Assembly (NCBI GenBank): GCA_021732045.1
Contig: JAKFWK010000007.1
Location: 23,395 to 87,394 of the forward strand
Source: Sulfurimonas sp.
GTDB taxonomy: Bacteria > Campylobacterota > Campylobacteria > Campylobacterales > Sulfurimonadaceae
Direction: 5' to 3'
DNA: 64,000 bases
Positions 47,218 to 56,359 of this stretch are shown here, one piece after another. A program made the position numbers and the translations under genes. The notes below the pieces were generated by a model. The model was not told the origin of the DNA and searched no databases. It saw only the letters and a program-made list of their open reading frames with translations. Within the stretch, counting starts at the first letter, position 1, and the number at the start of each line of letters is the position of its first letter.

Positions 47218-48143
47218 ATAATTTCACTCAAAAATTTGAACTTCACTACTACCTCAAAGATAATTCACATGCCATGAATGCTTTTGTGAGAAACAAAGCT
47301 GAAAAAGATTTTCTTGAAGCAGTAAAAAGGATAGGTGAACTTTTAAATAGTGAATTAAAAATCGAAACAGAAGCTTATCAAGAGGGTGGATTAATTGAAA
47401 CTCTTGCTTTTTCAGGCTTTGTTATAGATAGAGTTTTAAATTATTTATCTCCTGCATTAAATGATACTATCACTCATTATGCTACTAGAGATACTCAAGC
47501 AGAAGCTTTAGATAAAAAAATAAAAGAAGCAACACTTAAAAATTTAGAGTTAGATAATCAGCAAAAAGAATTGGAAATAGAAGAACAAATAGATAAAAAG
47601 CTCAATGATAAGCTTGTGCAAAAATATATTTCAAACTTTTATAAAAAAATCGATTCTTATGAAAAAGTAGAGAAAATCGGATACAAGAGTGTAGAAAAAA
47701 ATGGTATAGAATATATAGTTGAACGAAAAGATTTTAAAAATTTCATTTTACACGATGACACAACTATTTCGGAAGATGACGATGCCATGATTGAGATTAT
47801 CTCACCAGTTTTAAAAGAGGGTAAATATAATTGGCGAGGACGATATAAAAATGACAAAATTGATTTTAGTATGGCTGATTCAAAATTTAAACAAGAAGTT
47901 ATCGAAGGAAAACATAAATTTTCTAACGGCTCATTAATAAATTGTCATCTTGAAATAAAAGTTACTTTTGATGAATTTGGCGATGAAAAAGGTAGAGCTT
48001 ATAGAGTGCTACAAGTTTTTGGAACACAAGAGTTAGAACTTGGAGAGTTGAAACTTCTAGAAGCTGGAAGAAAAAAACAAAGAAAGCAATGGGAATCTCA
48101 ACATTACAAGAGTTTATTTGATGATACGGAGAGTACAAAATGA
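47214..48143 (+). CDS. Unknown partner of the embedded ATPase
   Basis: The 309-residue soluble protein begins LHYYLKDNSHAMNAFVRNKAEKDFLEAVKRIGELL, with a long charged helix in the middle (KIKEATLKNLELDNQQKELEIEEQIDKKL) and a beta-rich C-terminal half with KYNWRGRYKNDKIDFSMADSKF. I do not recognise the family. It is coupled by ATGA overlaps both to the ATPase upstream and to the Fic gene downstream, so it is most simply the effector or adaptor of that ATPase. Confidence 0.6.
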   Translation: MNNFTQKFELHYYLKDNSHAMNAFVRNKAEKDFLEAVKRIGELLNSELKIETEAYQEGGLIETLAFSGFVIDRVLNYLSPALNDTITHYATRDTQAEALDKKIKEATLKNLELDNQQKELEIEEQIDKKLNDKLVQKYISNFYKKIDSYEKVEKIGYKSVEKNGIEYIVERKDFKNFILHDDTTISEDDDAMIEIISPVLKEGKYNWRGRYKNDKIDFSMADSKFKQEVIEGKHKFSNGSLINCHLEIKVTFDEFGDEKGRAYRVLQVFGTQELELGELKLLEAGRKKQRKQWESQHYKSLFDDTESTK

Positions 48144-49108
48144 ATCATTATGTCCCACCATATACGATAACATCAAAGATACTAAAACTTTCAACACAAA
48201 TAAGCGAAGAACTTACAAAACTGCAGTTCACAAGCACAACAAAAGTAAACCCCATGCTAAGAAAAAAGAACCGCATTAAAACACTAGCGGGCACTCTGGA
48301 GATAGAGGGAAACTTTTTAGGTGAGGAGAAGATCACCGCTATTTTAGATGGTAAAAGCGTCTTGGGAACAGTAAGAGAATTAGCAGAAGTGCAAGGGGCT
48401 ATAAAAGCGTATGAGAAACTCGATGAGTATAGATTTGATGAGTTAGATGATCTGTTACATGCACATAAAATCCTGATGGATGAGATACTCACATCTGCCG
48501 GAAGTTTTAGAAATGTCAATGTGAAGGTTGGGGAGCATATAGCTCCTCAACCTCACATGGTAAATGATTTGATGCTGAAACTTTTTTCTTGGTTAAAAGA
48601 TAGCGATGAACATATGCTTTTGAAATCATGCATATTTCACTATGAATTTGAGTTTATACATCCATTTAGCGATGGAAACGGAAGAATTGGCAGACTTTGG
48701 CAAAGTGTTATTTTAAATAGTTTCAACCCCATTTTTTCATTTTTACCGACTGAAAGTATCGTAAGAGATCATCAAGAACACTATTACAGCGCAATTGAAA
48801 GCTCTACGCAACTTGGGGAAAGTACCCCATTTATAGAGTTCATGCTAGAAATGATTTTGAAATCTATGCAAAACACTTTACAAAGTGACCAAAAAAGTAA
48901 CTATAAAAGTGACCAAAAAATACTCTCTCTAATGAGGGAAAATAGCAATATAACGATAAAAGAGCTGATGGAAATGCTCTCTATGAGTGAATCAGGTATC
49001 AAAAAAGTTATCAAAAAGCTAAAAGATGAAGGAACTCTGAGTAGAATCGGAAGCCTAAAATCAGGTTATTGGGAAGTACTATCAGGGATGGAAAAGAATG
49101 ATGAGTAA
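48140..49108 (+). CDS. Fic-family protein with C-terminal winged helix
   Basis: The 322-residue protein has the Fic motif HPFSDGNGRIGRLWQ beginning at about His174, the catalytic loop for AMP or phosphate transfer from nucleotides to target hydroxyls. An N-terminal TLEIEGNFL near residue 52 resembles the Fic/DOC N domain including a possible inhibitory Glu. The last 75 residues form a winged helix (SNITIKELMEMLSMSESGIKKVIKKLKDEG). Fic genes often accompany hsd operons, with unproven roles. It overlaps the preceding gene by four bases. Confidence 0.88.
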   Translation: MNHYVPPYTITSKILKLSTQISEELTKLQFTSTTKVNPMLRKKNRIKTLAGTLEIEGNFLGEEKITAILDGKSVLGTVRELAEVQGAIKAYEKLDEYRFDELDDLLHAHKILMDEILTSAGSFRNVNVKVGEHIAPQPHMVNDLMLKLFSWLKDSDEHMLLKSCIFHYEFEFIHPFSDGNGRIGRLWQSVILNSFNPIFSFLPTESIVRDHQEHYYSAIESSTQLGESTPFIEFMLEMILKSMQNTLQSDQKSNYKSDQKILSLMRENSNITIKELMEMLSMSESGIKKVIKKLKDEGTLSRIGSLKSGYWEVLSGMEKNDE

Positions 49109-49220
49109 GTTCACAGAAGAAAAACTAGAACTGGCATTTATAGAGTTACTCGGTGAGCAAGGTATCAAACACAAAAATGGCATGGAAGATGCGATACAGG
49201 GAAATAAACAATGCCATTAA
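49101..49220 (+). pseudogene. Leftover 5' fragment of a second hsdR
   Basis: A 39-codon frame begins MSKFTEEKLELAFIELLGEQ, closely matching the start of the full hsdR 2.4 kb downstream. A 48-bp block is identical (49125-49172 and 51558-51605), while flanking codons differ silently and by substitution (FTEEK against FTEQK), and the two diverge after GIKH. So this is not a recent exact duplication of the present hsdR but the stub of a related hsdR that used to follow the Fic gene. Its ATG overlaps the Fic stop. Confidence 0.8.
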
Positions 49221-50707
49221 CCTTCTATAAAAAGCCACGGGGTTTTAGAGTACCAGAAGAAGATGAACTATCTGTATATTTGGTAATGGATAATTGGAAC
49301 GATTACAGTTATCGCACATTGTATCAAATAACGCTTTTTGATGAAAATGGAAATAAGTATGACTTAGGCTATGTAAAAATTGCCAATTTCGGTCAAACGA
49401 CTGAAGAAAGAATAGAATTACCAGATGAATTTGAGGGACTAGATGAAAGGTACTTTTCTTTAGGGCAAAGTGTTGAATACTATACAACTATTCAAAGCTT
49501 AGACCCACAATTAAAAGAAACATTTTTAGCTAGTTTGAGAGATATTATTGCTGATGAAGAATTACAATCAAGAGCATTTGAAGAAGAGGTAACTACAACA
49601 TCTCTGTTAAGAGATACCAGTCTAGTAACAGTAAAAGGACAATATAAAAGAATATTAGATGGTAATGCAGTTTTAACACCATATAATTTCTCCTATAGGA
49701 CTATACAAACAGACACAGAAGCAGGTTATGAACTGTTATTTAGAGTACAACCTGAGTCTAATCCACCTACAAATATTCATGTATTGATAGGTCGAAATGG
49801 AGTTGGAAAAACACATTTACTTAACAATATGGTTAAAAGTTTTATTCATGCCGATGATGTAAAAGGAGAATTTTTAATAGCTCAAGATGAATGGGGAGGT
49901 CCTGAAGAGTTTTTTTCGCGAGTTGTATCAGTGTCCTATAGTGCATTTGATCCATTCAAACCATATTTAGCATCAGATTACCCAAATTATTCATATATTG
50001 GTTTAAAAAAGCCAGGAGAAGACATAACTCTAAAAAATGATGATGAATTAGCCAATGAATTTGCAACTAGCATTTTGATGGATATGAATCCGGCAAAACA
50101 ACAGAAATGGATCAAGGCAGTAAAAAGTTTAGAGTCCGATCCTCTTTTTGCTAGAGTTAATGTTACTCAGATACTTGAAAATACATTTGGTAGAAATGCT
50201 ATTGTTAGATTATTCAAGAAATTAAGTTCTGGACATTCAATTGTTTTATTAACTATTACAAAATTAGTTGAAAAAATTGAAGAAAAAACACTTGTATTGT
50301 TAGATGAGCCTGAAGCACATTTACATCCACCACTGCAATCAGCCTTCATTAGAGCATTATCTGATTTATTGGAAAATAGAAATGCGGTTGCGATCATTGC
50401 AACACATTCTCCTGTAATAGTACAAGAAATCCCTAACAGTTGTGTATGGAAATTAAGTAGATTTGGTCGGGAGGCAAATGCTGAACGATTTGAAACAGAA
50501 ACCTTTGGTGAAGCGATTGGAAAATTAACTCGTGAAGTATTTGGCTTAGAGGTTAATGAATCAGGATTTTATAAATTGCTTAGTGAAGATGTAAATAATG
50601 GGCTAAATTATGGGCAAATTATCCAGAAATATAATGATCAATTGGGATTTGAAGCAAAACTATTACTAAGAGCATTATTGATTCATGATGATGAGGCATT
50701 AATTTAA
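49211..50707 (+). CDS. Septu-like ATPase (PtuA-type)
   Basis: The 498-residue protein has an N-terminal beta-rich region of about 180 residues, then an ABC/OLD-type ATPase: P-loop IGRNGVGKTHLLNNM near 193, signature KLSSGHSIVLL near 337, Walker B LVLLDEPEAHLHPP near 360 and a conserved ATHSPVIVQEIP near 396. The next gene, sharing its final base, encodes an HNH endonuclease. This ATPase + HNH pairing is that of the Septu anti-phage system (PtuA, PtuB). The pair is inserted between the hsdR stub and full-length hsdR. Confidence 0.78.
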   Translation: MPLTFYKKPRGFRVPEEDELSVYLVMDNWNDYSYRTLYQITLFDENGNKYDLGYVKIANFGQTTEERIELPDEFEGLDERYFSLGQSVEYYTTIQSLDPQLKETFLASLRDIIADEELQSRAFEEEVTTTSLLRDTSLVTVKGQYKRILDGNAVLTPYNFSYRTIQTDTEAGYELLFRVQPESNPPTNIHVLIGRNGVGKTHLLNNMVKSFIHADDVKGEFLIAQDEWGGPEEFFSRVVSVSYSAFDPFKPYLASDYPNYSYIGLKKPGEDITLKNDDELANEFATSILMDMNPAKQQKWIKAVKSLESDPLFARVNVTQILENTFGRNAIVRLFKKLSSGHSIVLLTITKLVEKIEEKTLVLLDEPEAHLHPPLQSAFIRALSDLLENRNAVAIIATHSPVIVQEIPNSCVWKLSRFGREANAERFETETFGEAIGKLTREVFGLEVNESGFYKLLSEDVNNGLNYGQIIQKYNDQLGFEAKLLLRALLIHDDEALI

Positions 50708-51537
50708 TGCGAGTAATTTCTAAACCAAATATTTCGCCGATAAGAACATATGTTAGATGCTATTCTAGCTTCATAGCTGCAACAAAAATTAATTTTAGAA
50801 ATATAACTAGATTTATTGGCACTAGCTCAACCGATTATGATCAAAAAGCACATAATAAGAATTTATATACATTTTCCATCCATACACATGTACAAGGAAG
50901 TATTTCAAAAGATGATATGGTCAAATTATATAACAATAAGATGGTTAGGCATCACACTGGACGAAAAATATATGATAAATTATTATCTTTAGCTCCTCTA
51001 AGTAGATGCCCATTTTGTGGTGTTGGTACAGTTACAACATTAGACCATTATTTACCTGAAGCAAAATTTCCAACATTTTCTGTATTACCGTATAATTTAG
51101 TTGCAAGTTGCAAAGATTGCAATACTGGTAAATTAGCTAGCTATGCAACTACACAAAATACACAAACACTGCATCCATATTACGATAATTTTACAACTGA
51201 ACAATGGTTATTTGCTAGAGTGTTGCAAACTTCTCCAGTATCAATAGAATTTTATGTTAATCCTCCTACAACTTGGAGTCAAGTGGATAAAGATAGAGTT
51301 CAATCACATTTTGACAATTATAAACTTGATACAAGATTTTCCGTGGAAGCATCAAATGTTTTAGCTGATTTGAGAGAAGGGTTTATATTATTTCATTCAA
51401 GTCCAATGGATATTCAACAAGAACTCCATAAGGAATTTATGAAGTATCAAAGTAGATATAAGAATTCTTGGGAAACAGCTTTATTTCAAGCATTATATCA
51501 AAGTCAATGGTATTGTAATAGAGGTTGTCGTCTATGA
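50707..51537 (+). CDS. Septu-like HNH endonuclease (PtuB-type)
   Basis: The 276-residue protein has an HNH nuclease core: zinc-binding CPFC (Cys101, Cys104), the metal-centre LDHYLPEAKFP with Asp113 and His114, PYNLVASCKDCN with Asn130 and Cys135/Cys138. The first 95 residues may bind the ATPase partner. Its start overlaps the ATPase stop and its stop overlaps the hsdR ATG (ATGA). In Septu systems the nuclease acts when the ATPase partner senses infection; the trigger is not known for this copy. Confidence 0.8.
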   Translation: MRVISKPNISPIRTYVRCYSSFIAATKINFRNITRFIGTSSTDYDQKAHNKNLYTFSIHTHVQGSISKDDMVKLYNNKMVRHHTGRKIYDKLLSLAPLSRCPFCGVGTVTTLDHYLPEAKFPTFSVLPYNLVASCKDCNTGKLASYATTQNTQTLHPYYDNFTTEQWLFARVLQTSPVSIEFYVNPPTTWSQVDKDRVQSHFDNYKLDTRFSVEASNVLADLREGFILFHSSPMDIQQELHKEFMKYQSRYKNSWETALFQALYQSQWYCNRGCRL

Positions 51538-54500
51538 ACAAATTCACTGAACAGAAGCTAGAACTGGCATTTATAGAGTTACTCGGTGAGCAAGGTATCA
51601 AACACCAAAACGGTAAAAAGATCGTAAGAGAGGAAGGCGAAGTCCTGCTCAAAGATGATCTCAAAGAGTATTTGAGAGCTAGATATGCATCTGAAAACAT
51701 CACTGAGAGTGAAATCACTCAGATTATCCGCAAACTTGAAACTTACCCTGCAAGCGATCTATACGATACCAACAAGTCTATCATGAAGCTTGTATCGGAT
51801 GGCTTTATCTTCAAACGAGAAGATGCAAATGCAAAAGATATCTATATAGAGTTTATAAACTATGAGTCGATAGAAAATAATGATTTTAAGATAGTGAACC
51901 AGCTCGAAATAGTTGGATATGAAAAAAGAATCCCTGATGGCATACTGTATATCAACGGGTTGCCTTTGGTCGTGTTTGAGTTTAAAAGTGCCATACGTGA
52001 AGAAGCAACTATCCATGATGCGTATGTGCAGCTTACCACGAGGTACAGAAGAGATATCCCAGAGCTTTTCAAATACAATGCGTTTTGTGTCATCAGTGAT
52101 GGAGTAAATAACAAAGCGGGTTCATTTTTCTCCCCTTATGAGTTCTTCTACGCTTGGAGAAAGATTACCGGAAATGAAGTCGATGTAGATGGCATAGCTT
52201 CGATGCACAGTATGATTCAAGGTATGTTTAACCGAGAACGCTTGATAGACATCATCCATAACTTTGTCTACATGCCGGATAAATCCAGAAAAGAGGAAAA
52301 GATACTTTGTCGTTATCCTCAATACTACGCCACTAGAAAACTCTATGAAAATATAAAACTGCATCAAAAACCACAGGGCGACGGTAAAGGCGGTACGTAT
52401 TTTGGTGCTACTGGGTGCGGTAAAAGTTTCACGATGCTTTATCTGACGAGAATGTTAATGAAAAGTATTCATTTTTCGAGTCCTACGATCATACTCATTA
52501 CCGATAGAACAGATTTGGATGTACAGTTGAGTTCTCAGTTCTCCAATGCTAAAGGGTTTGTGGGTGATGATGGAATCATCAGCGTAGAGAGTCGTGAAGA
52601 TTTACGACAAAGGCTAAGCGGTCGAGAGAGTGGCGGAGTATTTCTCACTACCATTCATAAGTTCACCGAAGATTTGGAACTCCTCAGCGACAGAACCAAT
52701 ATCATTGTCATATCCGATGAAGCCCATAGAAGCCAAATCAATTTAGATCAAAAAGTAAAAGTAACGGATAGTGGAGTCAAAAAAACATATGGCTTTGCCA
52801 AGTATCTGCATGACTCTTTACCAAATGCTACTTTTGTAGGGTTTACAGGAACGCCTATCGATGCTACGCTTGATGTGTTTGGAGATGTAATAGATAGCTA
52901 TACTATGACAGAATCAGTACGAGATGAAATAACGGTAAGGGTTGTCTATGAAGGACGTGCTGCCAAAGTGTTGCTTGACAACTCAAAACTTCAAGAGATA
53001 GAAAAGTACTATGATGAATGTGCCGAGGTTGGGGCAAATGAGCATCAGATAGAAGAGAGTAAAAAAGCCATGGCAAATATGGGTGTCATACTCGGTGATC
53101 CAGATAGAATAAAAGCGGTAGCAAAAGATTTTGTGGAGCATTACGAAAAAAGAGTGAGTGAAGGTGCGACATTAAAAGGTAAAGCACTGTTCGTATCTAG
53201 CAGCAGACCCATAGCGTATGCACTCTATACTGAGCTTATTGCATTAAGACCACAATGGAACGAACAAAGAGTAAGCGATGAAGGTGTGGAGTTTACGGAT
53301 AAAGAAAGAAAAGAGATACTTCCGTTAGAAAAACTCAAAATGATTATGACTCGAAACAAAGATGATGAAAAAGAGCTGTATGATCTGTTGGGTACAAAAG
53401 AGTACAGAAAGACACTCGATACGCAATTTAAAAATGAAAAATCCAACTTTAAAATAGCTATTGTTGTGGATATGTGGCTCACTGGATTTGATGTTCCTTT
53501 TTTAGACACGATATACATAGACAAACCGATACAAGAACACAACCTTATCCAAACGATCTCAAGGGTCAATAGAAAATACCAAACAAAAGAAAAAGGTTTG
53601 GTAGTCGATTACATTGGTATTAAAACCGCTATGAATAAAGCACTGAAACAGTTTTCAAGCATTGACAGCCAAAATTTTGAAGATATCAATGCCTCTATTG
53701 TGGTTGTAAAAGATCAGCTTGATTTACTCGCCAAACTCTTTCATAGGTTTGATACCAATAAATATTTCAAAGGTAGTCCAATAGAGCAATTGGCGTGTTT
53801 AAATCTCGCCAGTGAGTTTGTACAGCTGACCAAAGAGCTAGAGGCTAGATTTATGTACATTGTCAAAAGACTAAAATCCGCTTATGATATTTGTTGCGGA
53901 AGCGAATCTTTTACTCAAAATGAAAAAGATCATATACATTTTTATTTAGCGATTAGATCGATAGTGATTAAACTCACTCGTGGCGATGCTCCGGATACGG
54001 CTCAAATGAACTCTAAAGTAGCTCAAATGATCACAGAAGCACTCAAAAGCGATGGCGTAGAGGAGATATTCAAACTGGGTAGTGATGATGAATCACAGAT
54101 AGATATTTTTGATGAAGATTACATCAATAAGATCAACAAGATAAAACTGCCCAATACGAAGATAAAACTTCTTCAACAGCTTTTGGCAAAAGCATTGGAA
54201 GATTTTAAAAAAGTCAACAAGGTCAAAGCTATCGATTTTTCAAAACAATTTACTGCACTCGTTCAAAAATACAATGAACGAAAGGAAGAAGATGTACTTG
54301 TCAGTGGAGTCCTAGAGGACTTCACTGATGAAATTATTGACCTCTATCATGCTCTGCAAAAAGAAAAAGAGTCATTTGCTGATTTAGGTATCGACTTTGA
54401 AGAAAAAGCTTTTTACGACATTTTAAAAGCTATAGCGCATAAATATGATTTTGCGTATCCCGAAGATAAACTAATCGCCTTAGCTAAAGAGGTCAAGGTA

Positions 54501-54692
54501 GTTGTGGATGACAAGTCAAAATATACAGATTGGAATGTCAGAGAAGATATAAAAGCAGAGCTAAAAGTTGATTTGATTATGTTGCTGGCTAAACACGGTT
54601 ATCCACCGATTACAAAAGATGAAGTGTATAGAGAGATTTTCGAGCAGGCTGAGAATTTCAAGAAGTATAAGGTACTTACAGATGGAAAATAA
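51534..54692 (+). CDS. hsdR: Type I restriction endonuclease subunit HsdR
   Basis: HsdR translocates DNA and cleaves unmethylated targets at a distance. The 1,052-residue protein has a PD-(D/E)XK nuclease (LVVFEFKSA near residue 148), an SF2 motor with GATGCGKSFTMLYLT near 288, VISDEAHRSQ near 394, and GFTGTPI near 436, and a C-terminal helical region. The ATG at 51534 overlaps the HNH stop; a TTG at 51525 is possible. The first 30 codons are almost the same as the stub at 49101. It is intact and probably active. Confidence 0.95.
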   Translation: MNKFTEQKLELAFIELLGEQGIKHQNGKKIVREEGEVLLKDDLKEYLRARYASENITESEITQIIRKLETYPASDLYDTNKSIMKLVSDGFIFKREDANAKDIYIEFINYESIENNDFKIVNQLEIVGYEKRIPDGILYINGLPLVVFEFKSAIREEATIHDAYVQLTTRYRRDIPELFKYNAFCVISDGVNNKAGSFFSPYEFFYAWRKITGNEVDVDGIASMHSMIQGMFNRERLIDIIHNFVYMPDKSRKEEKILCRYPQYYATRKLYENIKLHQKPQGDGKGGTYFGATGCGKSFTMLYLTRMLMKSIHFSSPTIILITDRTDLDVQLSSQFSNAKGFVGDDGIISVESREDLRQRLSGRESGGVFLTTIHKFTEDLELLSDRTNIIVISDEAHRSQINLDQKVKVTDSGVKKTYGFAKYLHDSLPNATFVGFTGTPIDATLDVFGDVIDSYTMTESVRDEITVRVVYEGRAAKVLLDNSKLQEIEKYYDECAEVGANEHQIEESKKAMANMGVILGDPDRIKAVAKDFVEHYEKRVSEGATLKGKALFVSSSRPIAYALYTELIALRPQWNEQRVSDEGVEFTDKERKEILPLEKLKMIMTRNKDDEKELYDLLGTKEYRKTLDTQFKNEKSNFKIAIVVDMWLTGFDVPFLDTIYIDKPIQEHNLIQTISRVNRKYQTKEKGLVVDYIGIKTAMNKALKQFSSIDSQNFEDINASIVVVKDQLDLLAKLFHRFDTNKYFKGSPIEQLACLNLASEFVQLTKELEARFMYIVKRLKSAYDICCGSESFTQNEKDHIHFYLAIRSIVIKLTRGDAPDTAQMNSKVAQMITEALKSDGVEEIFKLGSDDESQIDIFDEDYINKINKIKLPNTKIKLLQQLLAKALEDFKKVNKVKAIDFSKQFTALVQKYNERKEEDVLVSGVLEDFTDEIIDLYHALQKEKESFADLGIDFEEKAFYDILKAIAHKYDFAYPEDKLIALAKEVKVVVDDKSKYTDWNVREDIKAELKVDLIMLLAKHGYPPITKDEVYREIFEQAENFKKYKVLTDGK

Positions 54693-55464
54693 TTTTAGAT
54701 TTAAATGTTATAAAAATTTGAAAACAACATTAGGAGAAATCGATGCTATTGTTGAATCTATAGAATTAGCAACTAGAGAATTCATAAGCACAGTATCTCC
54801 AGATATAAGCACATCAAAAGAAACTATACAAAAAAATATTACCGAATTATCAGAAAAACATGTCATTAAAGTTAATTATGTAGATATAAAGAAATTAGAA
54901 AGTCGAGTAATGATATTGCACATAATTAATGTATACGAACGATTTGAAAAATATTTAGAAGAGCTAATTGAAGAACATCCAGACCTTGGTGATAAAAAAA
55001 GTAAACAGCAAGAAGAAACAATATTAGACTATATTTTAAGAAAATTAAATAAGGGATCGTTAAAATCTACTTTAGACTATTCAATAATAAATCACTACAG
55101 ACTTGTTAGAAATATTTTTGTACACTCATCTGATAAAAAAATCACTAAATATGAGAATAAGATTGCAGATACAATAAAAAATTCTGATTATAAAATTCTA
55201 AAAGCACCTAATAACATTACTACTTTAGTTTTTGACGATTTTATTTTATTTACAAGAGCTATTAAAAATTTTGCAAAGTCAATTAATCAACATTGCCAAC
55301 TATCTGATGAACAAATGGTTATGGCTATTAAAGAGAATTACAAAGCTAAATTAGCTAAATTATCCAACAATATTAAAAGGAAAGAATGTTTAATTACTCA
55401 GTTACTTAAAATAGATTATAATATTCTTGATGCTAAACTTGTTGAGCAAGTTTTGAAGGATTAG
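54682..55464 (+). CDS. HEPN-motif protein at the end of the hsd operon
   Basis: The 260-residue all-helical protein carries a HEPN-type RxxxxH motif, RNIFVH (Arg143, His148), with the preferred polar residue after Arg. HEPN proteins are often metal-independent RNases, but many are inactive or sense nucleotides. The ATG lies inside the last codons of hsdR, so it is translationally coupled to it. The TAG stop overlaps positions 8-10 of the tRNA-like element that follows. RNase activity and a tRNA substrate are inference from the motif and location. Confidence 0.6.
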   Translation: MENNFRFKCYKNLKTTLGEIDAIVESIELATREFISTVSPDISTSKETIQKNITELSEKHVIKVNYVDIKKLESRVMILHIINVYERFEKYLEELIEEHPDLGDKKSKQQEETILDYILRKLNKGSLKSTLDYSIINHYRLVRNIFVHSSDKKITKYENKIADTIKNSDYKILKAPNNITTLVFDDFILFTRAIKNFAKSINQHCQLSDEQMVMAIKENYKAKLAKLSNNIKRKECLITQLLKIDYNILDAKLVEQVLKD

Positions 55465-55552
55465 CTTATTGGTAGAGCAAGATCCTCCATCAGAAGTTTT
55501 TGGACTTTTGAAGAAGGTCTTGGAAGAGGTTCGACTCCTCTATCCTTCACCA
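55455..55552 (+). tRNA. tRNA-like element with a 24-nt anticodon-loop insertion
   Basis: Acceptor GAAGGAT pairs with ATCCTTC, followed by ACCA; the D arm is GCTT/GAGC with ATTGGTA; the T arm is AGAGG/CCTCT with TTCGACT; the variable loop is TGGA. The anticodon stem AGATC/GGTCT encloses 31 nt rather than 7. Removing 55490-55513, itself an 8-bp hairpin with a six-base loop, leaves CTCCAAA with anticodon CCA (Trp-type) and a canonical 74-nt cloverleaf. The discriminator is A, not the bacterial tRNA-Trp G. It overlaps the end of the HEPN gene and of the convergent helicase remnant. It could be a decoy, a relic attachment site or a pseudo-tRNA. Confidence 0.65.
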
Positions 55553-56359
55553 TTTACTATTCGAATACATTTTTTATAAACTGCTTCATTATCAATAATC
55601 ACTAAGGTAAGCTTCTTTCTGGTGCGTGTTATAGCTTGGAATAGTGTTTCTAAAGGATTATAATAATAGCTAGCTCTATAACTTAGTTTTAATGTACCCG
55701 TGTAATAAAAATGTTCATTGATGGTTACTACTACATTATCGTATTCTTGTCCAATCGCTTGATGTGAACTATTACTAGAAGAAAACCGTACTAAGTCTAA
55801 TGGTTCTGAATTAACTCTACTTGGCGTCAAGTAAATATGCTCCCAACCTAAACTTTTTAGATATTCTATATATTTCTTCGCATCCCCAATTTCATTTATA
55901 AAATAAAACGAAATGTCATCATAAGCTTTTTTTGATAAATTATCAGATTCTATTTTATTTAAATCATAAAACTTTTGTACAAATGAAGCAAGGTTTTTAT
56001 TATGTCTGATTTTATTCTTCAACTTGTAATTATTATTAGCTACTGTAGTCCCTTCAATATACTTTACAACATCTTCTGCTTTGCTTTTATTATTTAATTT
56101 TTGGTTAGCATCATGAGAAAAAATTATAAATTTTTTCTCATTAGTGATTATATTTACTAATTGGCTAATGCCTATTCTCTGCGATTCGTCAAAAATAAGT
56201 ATATCAGCAAAAGAAATATTAGCTGGACTATAATCACGAATAGTTATAATATACCAGCCATAAATACTTCGTAATTTTATTATGCCTTGATTTACTTGTG
56301 CACAATGAATAATAGCAACTTTTTTCCCAGAATTTCGTAATTCATTTGCAATATTATAA
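55540..56359 (-). pseudogene. N-terminally truncated superfamily 1 helicase-like gene
   Basis: About 270 codons encode the body of a DUF2075/UvrD-like ATPase: GKKVAIIHCAQ, the Walker B-like ADILIFDESQRIG, a late SHQAIGQEYDNVVV and FQAITRTRKKLTLVI corresponding to motifs V and VI. The P-loop that should precede YNIANELRNSGKK is missing because an IS element occupies that place, and the sequence beyond the IS belongs to a different gene. The annotated-looking ATG inside the IS adds only a few foreign residues. The 3' end overlaps the tRNA-like CCA end by 13 bases. Confidence 0.7.

Noticed and set aside
55496..55520. An alternative anticodon arm for the tRNA-like element (GACTT/AGGTC with loop TTGAAGA, anticodon GAA)
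   Set aside because: It needs 23 extra bases between the D arm and the anticodon arm and leaves AGATC unpaired. The fold with an insertion in the anticodon loop restores every canonical length.
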